Shown here: positions 1-11,345 of the stretch, piece by piece
Position numbering within the stretch: position 1 is the stretch's first letter
How the letters are laid out: each line of letters opens with the position of its first letter
Source: Neonectria sp. B-13
Taxonomy: Eukaryota; Ascomycota; Sordariomycetes; Hypocreales; Nectriaceae
Assembly (NCBI GenBank): GCA_002682825.1
Contig: NOKP01000019.1
Coordinates: forward strand, 682,001-746,000
Direction: 5' to 3'
DNA length: 64,000 nucleotides
Translations under genes and position numbers: made by a program
The notes under the pieces: generated by a model
The model's database searches: none
Told to the model about the DNA's origin: nothing
What the model saw: only the letters and a program-made list of their open reading frames with translations

Positions 1-200
1 AAGTGACGGGTGAGCCACTTCCCAGCACAGGGGCCACTGATTATAGCCACAGATTGTAGGTCAGTGTATTGAAGAGTTCAAGTTCAATTTATGTATTATG
101 CCGTCCCCTTGCCTTCGCCTTCCTCTTATCTCCTTCGTCACTAACTCCTTCTCCTCTCTTCATTTCACTACGAGCCCTGACCTGACATAACGCCGGCCGT

Positions 201-2617
201 TCAGCCCCTATAATCTCGATTTATAGGCTGGCGCCTTTGAACCATCAAGTCCTTAAGAAAGTCTCCGAACACTGTGCGAGCACTATCATTGTCAAGCACA
301 GCCAGTTGATTCATACCTGGGGCCAGACAAGGCTGATGCCTTTTACTCAGGTCCTTCTCCGTCTCATCTAGCAACCTTTCAACTAGGGCGGCATCTATGT
401 GTGGCGCCGTTTCGTGCAGGAACTCCTGTAACCCGCCAACTACCTCGAGAGACGCAGGCCCAACAAGCGCATCAAGTAGGACTGTGGACATCTCCTCATC
501 CTTTTGGATATCGCCCGTCGGTATGCGACGTCGAGCTCTGATAAAGGCATATCGTGAAAATATTGCCTGAGTTGGATATCCACACGGATACTCCTTTTCA
601 CGCCAGTCTGCTTCAGGGCTCACATATCGTTGTACGGTAACGAGCACTGCCCAGCTGCCAGGCTCAATATCTCGCACATTAGGCCCATGATTTACCTGAG
701 CAGCACCGTCATCGTCGGTTCGTACCGTGTTGACGCCGTCGTTTCGCGCGATGACGAATGATTCAGCTGGGATGGGGCTCACCGCGAGACGTGTTGGTTT
801 TGAGGCGTAGGCGTCGAGTGTTGGAGGCCCACAAGCGAAGCTCAACAGGTATTTGTCAGTCTGAATAGAGCGGATATATGATAGGAAGCCAATAGCAAAG
901 CGCTCTGGATCGAGAAGCGCGTCTCCCATGAAATGGTAGTCTGGCTGGAATTTTGGATCTTCCGAGATATCCAGCTGACGGCGTATAATCATGTGCGTCA
1001 CGGGGAAGGCGTGAGCAGGAATGATAGCCTCCTTCTGCTCGGAATTTGGAAGCCACGTCATTTCCCGTAATGGTACCGAGAAGGCGCACGTCAGGGTAAT
1101 CTTCCTATCCTGGAGCCAATTTGCCCGTACGCTGGTGGTGGTATCTTCGCATTCCTTCTCGCTTGCGGCTGGCGACGATAAGCCGGATGCCTTCGAAGAC
1201 GATGCGCACATTTGCTCAAATAGGTATGCACTAGCGTTATCGGTTTCCCTGGTCGGTCGTTGCAAGAAGCATAACTGTACTAGGTTCACTGACCGAGAGA
1301 GAGCAGCTATGAGAACGTTGGGATCGCCGCTTATGTTGTCAATGCAGAGGCTGAGCGCACACGCATCTTTCAGCTCTTCAGACTCGATGGCCGCCGCGAT
1401 AGCTTCATAGGTGGTGTTCTCGAGTCCAACGAAATTGAGATGGGTGTGTCCGGCGTAGGCCAGGCGGAGCAGCTGGCACGAGGCCTTTGGCGAGGCGAGG
1501 TTCTCTAGAATCTCCGCTAGTCGCCTTAGCAGCTGTCTCTGGAGATCGGCCAACTCGGGAGACTTATGCAAGGCTACAGAGTCAAAGGCATCGGTATGTT
1601 GCGTCTGCCTTATGAGGCTGCTGATGGCTTCTAGATACACATGGGCATCACGCTGGTGCTCGCGTGGCGAAGTAGAGTTGCTGATGGATCTACTTGTCAA
1701 ATCGTGGTGTGTGCTATGAGGTGGTGGCCAGATGTCTTGCCTTGAGGTCAGTATATGCAGACAGTAAAAAGCCAAGGGCTCGGCTGGAATGGATGTCGCA
1801 TACAGTCCAATGTAACGGCATCGACGAGGCGAATCTTTTGCAGGTCTGACATTTCCGGCCTGTAGTTCGGCCCCCAAAGGCCTTTTGTATATTGGAGGGC
1901 GGAGAGTGGTGTGCGGGGGCGGCATTCGGTGACAACTACGTCAGCCTCTCGAGCTGGTGGTCTGTCCTCGATAGGGTCATAGTAGCCACGGGCAAGATTC
2001 ACCTGGACCTCGGCCATGTAGTGGATTGGAAAACCAACAATGCCATAGCCTACATCGTCGAGGTCTGAGATGTCAAGCACAACCATGCCATATTCGTGGC
2101 GGCCATCGCGAAATGCTGTTGCAAGGGGCTGTGGCTGGACATCATGTGGACGAGTACGGTAGACAGGGTCGCCCGTCAAGCCTAGCATCAGGCATGTCGA
2201 GATGAAGGGAAATTCGCGAATATCGTGGCTCCATGGCAGCTCCGGTCGGGGTTCAGAGAAGGATAAGGGTTCCGGGACTCTGTACGGAGGCTGGACAGTG
2301 TCGGGAACTTCTGGGCGTTGCAGATGATGGCTGGCATGGTCGCCCCCCATGTACCAGACCGCGGCAAGCGCCCGCTCGGCTTCGAGGGCGACGCGGTTGG
2401 CGGGCTCTGACAGCACATGAACGAGGCGCAAAGTGTCCCCGAAGACACGTTTGACGCGGTGTCCGTGTTCTGGCTGCACATAGTCACCCTGACGCAGTGC
2501 CACGGCGAGAGGCCAGTATGCACCGTCTGGGCCGATATTGGCGACAATGTAGAACAGGAAGCTCCTGGGGCTCGTTGTGCCCAAGCGAATGTACTGGAAT
2601 GAGCAATGCCGACTCAT
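201..2617 (-). CDS. Two-exon hypothetical protein, about 782 aa
   Basis: I do not recognise the family. The gene is read from an ATG at 2617 down to a stop at 201. Two long overlapping reading frames are joined by one intron at 1803..1736, which has a GTATGC donor, a TACTGAC branch-like motif and a GCAAG acceptor. Splicing there (exons 2617..1804 and 1735..201) restores one frame of 783 codons; the alternative AG six bases upstream does not. The protein has no signal peptide or membrane helix that I can see. The N-terminal part is rich in aromatic residues and prolines; the C-terminal part is acidic and helical in character. It runs toward the left window edge, away from the gene relic at 3.1-3.4 kb. 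The two-exon model is well supported by frame and splice signals; the function is unknown. Confidence 0.7.
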
Positions 2618-3057
2618 TGCGTGCTGGAAGAGTTGCCCTGACTAGTAGAGGAGGGGACGACAACAGGCTTTGGTGGTGGTCAGGCCTGTGATGCTGGTGA
2701 TGAATTAGGGTGAGTTAGACATTGGGCTAAGACTGTAGCAGAGAGGCACCTGGAGCCAACAGATGCTTGTACAGGTATTGACTTGGACGTGGTCTGAATC
2801 GCATGTGCTACTCACATGCATGGTATAGACACCAACAAACTTGAGTGGTGTGAGCAGTCACCTGTTGGGATGTCTGCGCCTCTAATATGCACCACCGCAT
2901 ATTCATTCAGTGCTACACACCTACCTATTGCGGTAAGTAGGTACGGTAGCATCCCCATTACTCTCCAGAGTAACACGTATTACCCCGCAACTTAAATTTA
3001 GACCGTGGTCACTGTCAATGTGCGATGGGCCTATACTGGGGATAGTTAGTAAAGCTG

Positions 3058-3360
3058 CTACATGAATGTCATGCCAGGCTGAGTAGGCTCAGGCGTCTCG
3101 ATGCCGTCCTCCGAGCTGGTGATCTTGGGCGTATCTGAAGTGAGGGACGGAGGGTTACTGGATGCGGAGCCCTAAACGCAGTATGGTTTGCCCGTGATAT
3201 ATAGCTACCACAGTCTGAGGCAATGAACGAGTTGTTATTGCACAACAGTCAGTATCAGCATGATCAGTCCAGATACCATGAACTCACTAACTGCCCACCT
3301 GATAATGTCGTAGCGCAAGACGATGCCCTCGTATCCGCCAATGATATCCTTACGAAGAAT
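3058..3360 (-). pseudogene. Relic of the 3' end of a gene of unknown family
   Basis: On the minus strand two short protein-like blocks are separated by an intron-like gap. The upstream block (about 3360..3300) reads ILRKDIIGGYEGIVLRYDII. The downstream block reads SDTPKITSSEDGIETPEPTQ and ends PGMTFM, followed by a TAG at 3060..3058. A GT donor (gtgggc) follows the first block, and AG acceptors at about 3172 or 3158 precede the second; the latter keeps the frame. No upstream exons exist: the sequence beyond 3360 becomes AT-rich. It looks like the surviving C-terminus of a gene whose front was lost or mutated away. The family is not identified. Confidence 0.35.
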
Positions 3361-3661
3361 AATATTTATATAGATTTATATACACTACCTTGACGCTAAT
3401 CAACATTGGACCCAGTCTATCATATGCATAGACTGTCACAAAGTTTACCTATTCGTTTTATACAGTTAAACCTCTTTAACCTCTCTTGATAAACTTTCAT
3501 ACTCGTAATAAGTTTAATCTTTAGATAATGTGTTTTCCCTCCTTTCTAATCATCCTAGATAATGTGTTTCTTATTCCTTCCTGGGGATTAAATCATGTAT
3601 ATGAAGACATTTCTTTCCCACTAGGATAGATAGAAATCAAGAGCTTCCCATCCAACAAATA
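3361..3661. other. AT-rich intergenic sequence
   Basis: About 300 bases rich in A and T, with TATA- and TTAA-like runs, lie between the gene-tail relic and the ankyrin gene. No reading frame, RNA gene or clear repeat is visible. It may be degraded repeat sequence. Confidence 0.4.
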
Positions 3662-6174
3662 TCAAAATTTGTGACATGATTCCCACTGAGACCCGAACCC
3701 ACTATCCGGACCCAATGCCCGCCTGGACCCAATCCGCGTGAGCCTACTGTCTAGACCCAATGCCCGCCCAAAGTCGCTCCATATCTCATTCTCGAAAAAT
3801 TCGGCAGCGCTTTCCGCGCTCAGCAGCCTGGCCACATCCATATGGCCAATCTTGACGGCTAGAGTTAGGGAGGTCTGGCCGTGCTTGTCTTCAGTCATAG
3901 GATTGGCGCCCATCTCCAGCAGCAACCTGACCACAGCCTCATGACCTTCGGAAGCGGCGAACGATAGCGGCGTTCGACCCTCCCAATATCCGATGCCCTT
4001 CGAGTCAACTTCGGCACCCTTCTGGAGCAGCAGCCTGACCATGGCCTCATGACCAAGCTCAGCAGCTAACGATAGCGGCGTCTGGCCCTCGAAAACGCCT
4101 ATCCCCTTGGCCTCAAGATCGGCGCCTTTCTCGAGCAGCAGTCTAACAACAGCCTCATGCTGGAATACGGCGACTAACCCTAGAGGTGTTCGACTATTCC
4201 TGCCCTGTGACTCGAGGCAGGCCCCTTTCTCAAGCAGCCTCGCAACCATCCCCAGTCGCCCATTCCTGGCGGCCTGTTGTAGCGGTGTCCGATCATCCCC
4301 ACATACAGACTCTAAATCAGCGCCTTGATCGATCAGCAGGCTTACGACTTTCTCGTGCCCTCTGTCGACGGCCCACCAGAGCGCTGTCCGACCTGTACTG
4401 CTCGTTGTATCTTCAAGCTTCAGATCGGCATCTTTGTCGAGCAGCAGCTTGACGACATCCCCGTGCCCGTTCTGGGCTGCATACGACAGCGGCGTCCGGC
4501 TGTCACTGTCTTTCAAGTCCACACTCTTCCCGCATTGAAGAATTTCAATTGCTGGTTCACAAAGTCCAAAGTATGCCGCCAAGTGTAGTCCCGTCATTTG
4601 TTTTGGAACTTTTTGGCTGTAGTCGGAATCCTCCGAGTATCGCTCCAGAGCCATCAGCGATTGACTCGACGACTCGACTTTTGTGTCAGATTCAAGAAAG
4701 TCAATGACCTCCTGGCATCGAGTTAGAACGTCGCGAGCATGGTCACCCCAGTGATGCGTCGAGTAGTCATAGAACGGGTTCAATCTCATCCGCTCTTCGA
4801 ATTGTTCATCATCCTGGCAATACCCGCCCTCAAAGGCCTCGAATGACATGTAGGTAACGCAAGTGGTCGTGATATCCGCCTCAGCGTTGGCAAACCATTT
4901 TCCTCGGGTTTTATCAAAGTATTGCTGCGCCGTGTAGTGTACTAATCGGATGATGTCGCTTTGCTCGTCGAATGTGACTAGACCAACACAGACTAAAACC
5001 ATTGCGTCAATCTCTGGCAGCGCCTCTTCATCTAGCACAGTCGTGCCAACTTCCACGGCTAGAGCATGCCGAAGCTCTGCAATAGTAAGCGGCCTCTTTG
5101 AGCAGGTAATCCATGATATGATCTGCTTAGCTAGGCCACAGGGGTCTCGTGCCTGACTTTCAATTCGGTCCATCGCCAACTCATACGCATTATCGTACGC
5201 ATTCGATCCACTTGGTAGCTTTGCAAGAGCGGTACGGACCGCTTTGACAGACGTCTTGCCAACTAGAGATTCAAGGTGAAGCTGAGCAAGGAGAAACCTA
5301 AGCACGTTAGTCTCCTGCTCTTATTCTCATAAAAGAATACTCACATCCCGCCGACCGAGTCGACTATCCCATCTATAACCTCCATTTGAAGTTCTGGACT
5401 TCGACGGACGGGGCCTGGCAATCGTGACATGTGGTTTTCAACGTATGTCCGCACATCCTCATCCGCAGCACGTATTTCCAGGGAGATGCTGTCTTTGAAC
5501 AACTCCGTAATATCAGGTATGAATCTCGAAGTCGCAAAGACGTTGATTTGAAGCTTGAAGACCTCGGCTAGAAATTGCGTCCGACTGCCATCCGACGCTC
5601 GACATTCGTCAAGCGCATCAATGAGGACAAAGACTTTTGAGAAAAGTTTAGTCGTAGACTGGAGGGCAGCCAGAATATCTTCCCACGATGGCCGCCGGTG
5701 CTTCGCCCCGCGCGTGTTATAAAGCGACTCCACGCTCTTAGGTACAGTCGGCAAACTCTCAGCCAATTGCTTCAGAAGGCTCGCCATGAGTTCCTTGGCC
5801 GTCTGTTGGTCTTGGAGCCGGAAATTGCAATACACGTATGCGATCCCGACATCGCTATGCTCCCCAAAAAGTGTTTCTAGGGTGTCGACGACGATTGAGG
5901 TTAGGATCGTCTTGCCAGCGCCAGGAATACCTGGACAGAACAAAGTCTGACCGCAGGTGTCGCGCCAGGTGCGAAACTCTGAGGTATCGAGAAGCCATTG
6001 GCCAGTACCGAATTGTCGCCTTCCCAAATAGTCACTTTGCTGAGAACCGTAGTTGTCTCGCGTGAGCCAATCTAGGATATCTTCGGCTTTCTGAGTCCGC
6101 TGATGACGAAGAATTGTGTCAGTCTTCCGAGACGTAGCTGCGACCTCGTCGTATAAACCTGCTCGGAAGATCAT
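3662..6174 (-). CDS. NACHT-ankyrin NLR-like protein (C-terminal part of a PNP-NACHT-ANK gene)
   Basis: This is an NLR-like STAND protein of the fungal type linked to heterokaryon incompatibility and innate recognition. Two exons (6174..5345 and 5297..3662) are joined by a 47-nt intron at 5344..5298 with a GTGAGT donor and CTTAG acceptor. The join gives a continuous protein of about 820 aa. It has a pre-NACHT segment ending QSDYLGRRQFGTGQWLLDT, a Walker A motif GIPGAGKT, a Walker B motif VFVLIDALDEC, a winged-helix region, and about eight C-terminal ankyrin repeats of the form TPLSxAAxxGHExVVRLLLxxGA. The frame is open throughout. The ATG at 6174 is internal to the ancestral gene: an intron at 6280..6159 would join it to the PNP-domain exon upstream, but that exon carries four stops. 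The product may be expressed as a shortened receptor or may be dead. Near-identical repeats are typical of this diversifying family. Confidence 0.75.
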
Positions 6175-6280
6175 GTATTAACAATTGGGACACAACATAT
6201 CAAGCAGAAAAGCGTCAAATAGGTAAATCAAAACCTTGATGCATTTGTCACTCGATGGTTTGTCGAGTAGTTGGACTGAC

Positions 6281-7322
6281 CAGAGATTTCGCTGATCTTC
6301 TTCTCAGTGTCAACTCGAGCTGGCACGATGCGATAGAGCAGATCTTTTACGTACGCCGCAGCTGTCATCACAGCGTATCCTTACCACTTTTTGTTCTTAT
6401 GCGAATCCGAGTAATCGCAGATACCACGGATAACCAGACAGGGAAAGTGGTTCATCAAACCAGCCGCTTCCATTTCAAAGCAGAGAACATCCCTCTTCGC
6501 TGCTAGCGCATCCCTAGCTAAAGCGTCCTTCATTAGGGTATTAGATGAAGCAATAAGGCCATAGTGGATCAATGGGTTGTCTTCGTATTTGGTCCACTTA
6601 GGTCGCTCTACTAGAGCCAATGAATCATTGCCACAAGCCATCGCACAGCTAGAGTCATCATTTAGTGGGTAAAGCACACTAGGCCAATACAGTCGATCAG
6701 TACTTTATTCCAGTCGGCTATATTTTCCCCATAGTTTCGGTTTCTTGTCAAGAATGGCGTTAATGGATTCTTCAAACCGATGCCCTTCGGTCTCATAATC
6801 CGCCATAAGCCCATTCACAGCGGCTCACAGAATTATAGGCGGCTGATTCAAAAAGCCTGTGTCTTAGAAATCCTGCTCCTGGATGGCTTTTCCAAAGTCA
6901 TACTGAAATACACCACCATTCCCATTGCCAGAAGCACTGACCACGACATCCCCGAGGCGGATGTCATGCTTGGAACTCAGTGCACCACCACCAATGCCGA
7001 CCATCAGGCCAATTCTGATGTTGGGAAAACTGTGCAGCATGTCTCTCGCGACACTAGCGGCAGACGATATCCCATACTCCCCGTAGGGAAGAACGGCAAT
7101 GACGACATTGTGTTCCCCGATCTTCCCCAGCGTGTAGTCGTTGTTGTCGTTTGCAGACACGGATTTAGGCCCTGGGTGCTTTTCGCCGTCGAGAAAGGCC
7201 TGCGCAGCAACATACTCAGTTGCAGTAGCGCAAATCCACCCAGCTGTATAGTCGGACATAGTTGGAGGTAGTGTCCCGTTGTCTTTGCGACCGGGACGTG
7301 AAGGAGGTTGTGTTGTCCTCAT
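6281..7322 (-). pseudogene. Broken PNP/UDP-phosphorylase N-terminal domain of the adjacent NLR gene
   Basis: From an ATG at 7322 the minus strand encodes a nucleoside-phosphorylase-like domain of the kind that heads fungal NLRs. It begins [20 protein letters not shown], contains [20 protein letters not shown] and reaches [20 protein letters not shown]. One frame runs through the whole exon but has stops at 6866..6864 (TAA), 6827..6825 (TGA), 6707..6705 (TAA) and 6383..6381 (TAA). Conserved family sequence continues on both sides of each stop, and three of the four sit where a glutamine or arginine codon is expected (CAA to TAA, CGA to TGA). This is the pattern expected of C-to-T mutation. The exon then splices in frame through a GTCAGT donor at 6280 and a CAG acceptor at 6159 into the NACHT exon. 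Confidence 0.8.
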
Positions 7323-7669
7323 GAAGACTGAGGCCAGCTTCCAACACAGCCTGATTCCGTCGTCATGTCAAAGGCCAAGGCAGTGACCCCGCCTTTCAGG
7401 CAGCAATGCTGCGAGACAAATGCCCTCCGCGAATAGTAGGGATAGAAAACGCAAAGCCTTGTCCTGCTGGCCATCTTCACTTGGCCCTCTCCGTAGGAGC
7501 GTGGTACAACGATGCACATTGGATCTTCAAAGGATCCGAAAGGGAAACACCAATTCTCTGCATGGATTTGGAAGGCTCCAGATTTAGATGTACAAATTCG
7601 GTTGCACAATAGAGAACAGTATTTATTCACCAAATCAGGACAGGATACCGCCGTCCGACTACTCAGCGG
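7323..7669. other. Intergenic, nothing recognised
   Basis: About 350 bases lie between the start of the broken PNP-NLR gene and the 3' end of the DUF7730-like gene. The short reading frames here have no recognisable protein character. It presumably holds the promoter of the former and the terminator of the latter. Confidence 0.4.
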
Positions 7670-8967
7670 TTAGAAATAAATCATACCACAAATGTCTACC
7701 TCGGGCATGCAAGTATGCGTCGGAGGAGTATCGGGTGGGGGTCTGTTTGACCCTTCTAATATCCAATACCCAGGAACTTGAGTACTGGCTTGAGTCAAGT
7801 GGTATGGGGGGCCCGGATAGCTGTTGATAAACGGTAACCGTATGATGCTCTTTTCGCCATCGACAGTCCGCCAGACCTGGCGATATGAGTCCGCACAATG
7901 ACCATATGTACCATCGCCTTCAAGTTCAAATGCCGCGTCATCATATACGAGTTCAAAAAACAAATCCGGCACTGCAAAAGCACACTCTCTCAGGGTAGGC
8001 ATGCGCTGAGCGAACTGGTCAAGGTGCTTCTCAATTAGTGTAATGTATTCCCGTTCTTCGTGGATAGCAAACCAGGACTGGTATGAATCCTCAAGTGAAA
8101 CATAAAGATGACGGAGTGCAGGGAATTGCGATGACAAAAGCTGTAAGATGATCTCCAGATGAGCCTCATCAAGGTCAGCCTTGTCTAGTTCATTTTCGAC
8201 AGTGCATGTCTTGAGGGGCCAAGTAATCTCCAGCGAAGTTATTACTGCACGTTGATGTGGCAATACTAGTTGTGGGAGATAAGTGAGCATGGATTCGCCC
8301 CTCATGATAATAGTATTCGTCGAGTATAGCACGCTAATGCCCTCGGCGTAGCTATCAAGTCGTGTGAGTGTTTCTTATCGCCATATAAGTATAGATGTCT
8401 TGCTTACTTTTGGCGACACGATAATAACCAGCTCATAACCCCAATGTGCCGTTCAGAGAGCATATCATCGCCTCTCCATGTCAGACAATGATCGGTCCAG
8501 GGACCATCAAGACCACCTCTTGTCATAGGGCCAACTGGTTCATTGGGCGCGAGACGATGGCAAATAGAGCCCCGCCATCGCCAGGCCTTTGGCTGAGCCG
8601 TATCAACAATCCGTTTTCTTGAAGCATCCGGATGGCTATAGGAGAGGTTCATGTGAAGGCGGTCATCACCGAACGCCAGCCGAAGGATGTCTCTCCTAAT
8701 GTTGGGTGGAAGCTTGAAGTACGAGGAGGACTCTTGGTACAAGGCTCTCGGGGCTTCCTTGGAGTCGGAGTCGGCTTCTCGGAAGCCAGGCGGAGTCAGA
8801 GCTCGAGGCCGGGGATTTGGAAGCCGGGGAAGGTGTTGGAGCAGCGTCTCCCAGTACTCGTCATCCCCCTGTACGCCTGTTTCTGCTGCTGGGCTGCTGC
8901 ATGCCGAATTGCCGGGCGACGGCGGACTGTAACTGTTACCGGGATGCTCGTCGTGGTTCTGCGTCAT
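7670..8967 (-). CDS. DUF7730-like fungal protein, about 413 aa
   Basis: Two exons, 8967..8408 and 8351..7670, are joined by a 56-nt intron with a GTAAGC donor and GATAG acceptor. The join completes the block LLSCRQNYAEGISVLYSTNT, which resembles the core of the fungal DUF7730 family. The motif FKLPPNIRRDILRLAFGDDR upstream is the other typical landmark, reminiscent of an F-box-like start. The N-terminal 80 residues are low-complexity and rich in proline and serine, and probably disordered. No signal peptide or membrane segment is seen. Function in this family is unknown. The start ATG at 8967 is the first in the frame. Confidence 0.7.
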
Positions 8968-9991
8968 GTCGAGCTATGATATGAAGCAGGATGGGATGAT
9001 TATTGCAACGTGGGGTTCGCTTGCAGAGAGAAGGTGATGGAGCCAGGAAAAAGCAATCGAGGAGAGGAGAGATAGATTATATCGGTACCTTATTTATTAG
9101 GCAGGTATGCCATGAGCACAGCCCTACCAAAGGATTCCAGCTGGTTGGCCATTTCTTCAACACTACGTAGTCGAGGAGGAAATGATCGCGTTGCTAGCTC
9201 AAGTATGTGGTAATAAAGACCCTAGATTCAATGTCTCTTTGGAGTCCAGGTCAACAAATTTGACGCAAGTTCCAAGGAAGGCTTTGTGATTCGGAGCTGG
9301 CCAAACTGTAAGAGGATGGGCCAACCTCAGCGAAGCCACCGCAGCCACAGTGGCTAGGGACGTAGCCCCACAAGGACTACTTAGAGTCCTCGGCGAGCAG
9401 TCTCCAACTGCTCGTCAAGTTGAAGTCTTACAATGTACCAATACCTACCCTTCAAGCCTAATATCTCACCCTGGTCGAACCAACCCTTCCACAAACGTCC
9501 GCGGAGCGATGGAGTTTTATTGGCGAGGATTGTAGCTTTCTCCGCAGGATATCCTTGTGCACATAATAAGAATTGGAGAGAAGCTTTTGTATGGACCCGT
9601 GGTTGCGCCAGTGACGTGTACTCTGAGCTACCCGTAGAGAAGCGGACCCTGTCTCGATTTCTTCATCACCTTAGTGGCTGAGACGTGAGAAGTGGGGATG
9701 CTTCTGTAGGAGCCTTACCGCAAATGGCTTGTGGATCGATTGAGTAGGTACGTACCGAAATGCGAAATGCGAAGTGCGAGATGCGAGATCGAATAGAGTA
9801 GAGAGCGATAGCCTCGTTGTTGCCCTGGCGGGAAGGGGGAAGAAAATTACTTGCAGATATATAACTAGGAATTCCCGGCGATCTTGTAGTATTTGAAGCA
9901 ACCCCCGCTGTCTTTTACTATTCTCTTCCTCTCAATATTTCAGCGCTCCCTAACTATACCCTGGTTCTTTGCCTCTCTCAACAACTTCACC
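8968..9991. other. Divergent intergenic region
   Basis: About 1 kb lies between the divergently transcribed DUF7730-like gene and the RTA1-like gene. It contains pyrimidine-rich tracts just before 9992 and short purine repeats near 9770-9800 (imperfect copies of gatgcgaaatgcgaagtgcg type). No gene or RNA was recognised. It probably serves as a shared promoter region. Confidence 0.4.
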
Positions 9992-10876
9992 ATGGCCGAC
10001 GAAGAGTTTGACCTCTACAGCTATAAGCCTTCACCGGCAGCGGCTATGATCTTCCTAATTGCTTTTACACTAGCAACATTCTGGCATCTATGGATTATTA
10101 TTAGTCGGCGAGCATGGTATTTCACCCCTCTGCTTTTTGGCTGCATCCGTGAGTATTACCAAATAATCCACCCACAACATGCTCCCACTGACATCCCCAT
10201 AGTCGAGACTATCGGCTACGCTGGTCGCTTCGTCAGTTCAAACAACAGACAAAGCATAGGGCCCTTCATGATACAAAGCCTCTGCTTGCTGGTGGCACCC
10301 GCCCTCTTCGCAGCCTCCATCTACATGGTTTTCGGCCGCCTTATCCTCTTCCTCCGCGCCTCGAGCCTTTCTCCTATCAAGCCAACTAGGATGACCAAAA
10401 CATTTGTTGCTGGCGATGTCATCTCTTTCTTGATGCAGTGCATGGGAGGCGGTCTCCTCTCGAAACAGAGCACATTCAACACAGGAAAGACCATCATTTT
10501 AATTGGCCTGGCCGTTCAAATTATTTTCTTTGGCCTTTTCATCCTTGCAACAATCGTCTTTCACATCCGGGTTATCGACCGCCCACCTCCCTGTCTACCA
10601 AGAGAGGCCAGTAGGAAATGGTTCGCCGGCTGGCGGGGCGTCATCATGGTTCTTTACCTGTCCAGTGGTCTGGTCTTCGTTCGTTCACTCTTCAGACTCA
10701 TCGAATATATAAGTGATAGAGATGGACCACTGATGACCCACGAGGCCTATCTCTATATCTTCGACTCGTTACTGATACTAGGGGCCGCGGTTATCATTGC
10801 TGTTTTCCATCCTGCCAACTATGTCCCCACCAAAAAGGAGATCATAAGTATGCAAGATCTGGAAATTGACTCTTAG
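9992..10876 (+). CDS. RTA1-like seven-helix membrane protein
   Basis: This resembles the RTA1/RTM1 family of fungal plasma-membrane proteins with seven predicted helices, associated with lipid translocation and resistance to toxic compounds such as aminocholesterol. Hydrophobic segments alternate with polar loops, and the family landmarks ETIGYAGR, GPFMIQSLCLLVAPALFAAS and the late loop RSLFRLIEY are present. The start at 9992 was chosen because of its strong CACCATGG context; upstream in-frame codons read as leader sequence. A 54-nt intron at 10149..10202 (GTGAGT to CATAG) is in frame and stop-free. Removing it joins FGCI to LETIGYAGR as in relatives, so the spliced protein is about 276 aa. 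Retaining the intron would add 18 polar residues to a loop. Confidence 0.8.
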   Translation: MADEEFDLYSYKPSPAAAMIFLIAFTLATFWHLWIIISRRAWYFTPLLFGCIREYYQIIHPQHAPTDIPIVETIGYAGRFVSSNNRQSIGPFMIQSLCLLVAPALFAASIYMVFGRLILFLRASSLSPIKPTRMTKTFVAGDVISFLMQCMGGGLLSKQSTFNTGKTIILIGLAVQIIFFGLFILATIVFHIRVIDRPPPCLPREASRKWFAGWRGVIMVLYLSSGLVFVRSLFRLIEYISDRDGPLMTHEAYLYIFDSLLILGAAVIIAVFHPANYVPTKKEIISMQDLEIDS

Positions 10877-11345
10877 CATTACATCATTGGACCAAGTGCG
10901 TCGAGTAAAGTTTCTCTCGTGACTCTACTCTCCATCGCATGTTCAAGAGGTTTCATTAACCGCTGCATTGCAAGTGAGCAACCGCCTGTTTTGGCACATC
11001 AAAGGATAATTCGCTGGGGAAAGAACTGGGGGGGGAAACTTTTCGGTATCATGTCATTGTTGAATTAGATTTCAAAGGATACAGTTTGGTCCTTCCTAGC
11101 CTTAATAATCTATGTATTCTTGTCAAGTTCTTAGCGACTTCACAGTGACACTTTTTTTGATTGAAAATCAACGAGTCTGTTCATCATACAACTTTAAAAG
11201 TGTTTAGCTATTTTCAAGTTCTCTTCTTGAGACATCAAAATCACAGCTATACTGGTTCATGACCTTCTTAGTGCCCATATCCTCCTATACTCAACAAACA
11301 TATAGTATAGACCAGATAACCTACATTTGTGACCATGACGACGTA
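10877..11345. other. Tail-to-tail intergenic region
   Basis: About 470 bases lie between the convergent RTA1-like and Zn2Cys6 genes. The sequence is AT-rich, with a G-run near 11029 and T-runs near 11153. Nothing gene-like is visible. Both transcripts probably terminate here. Confidence 0.4.

Noticed and set aside
7319..7633. A 104-codon minus-strand frame upstream of the broken PNP-NLR gene
   Set aside because: Its composition is not protein-like and no motif or splice continuity links it to either neighbour.
9893..9991. A 33-residue N-terminal extension of the RTA1-like protein
   Set aside because: The ATG at 9992 has a much better context and matches the usual family start; the upstream stretch reads as a pyrimidine-rich leader.
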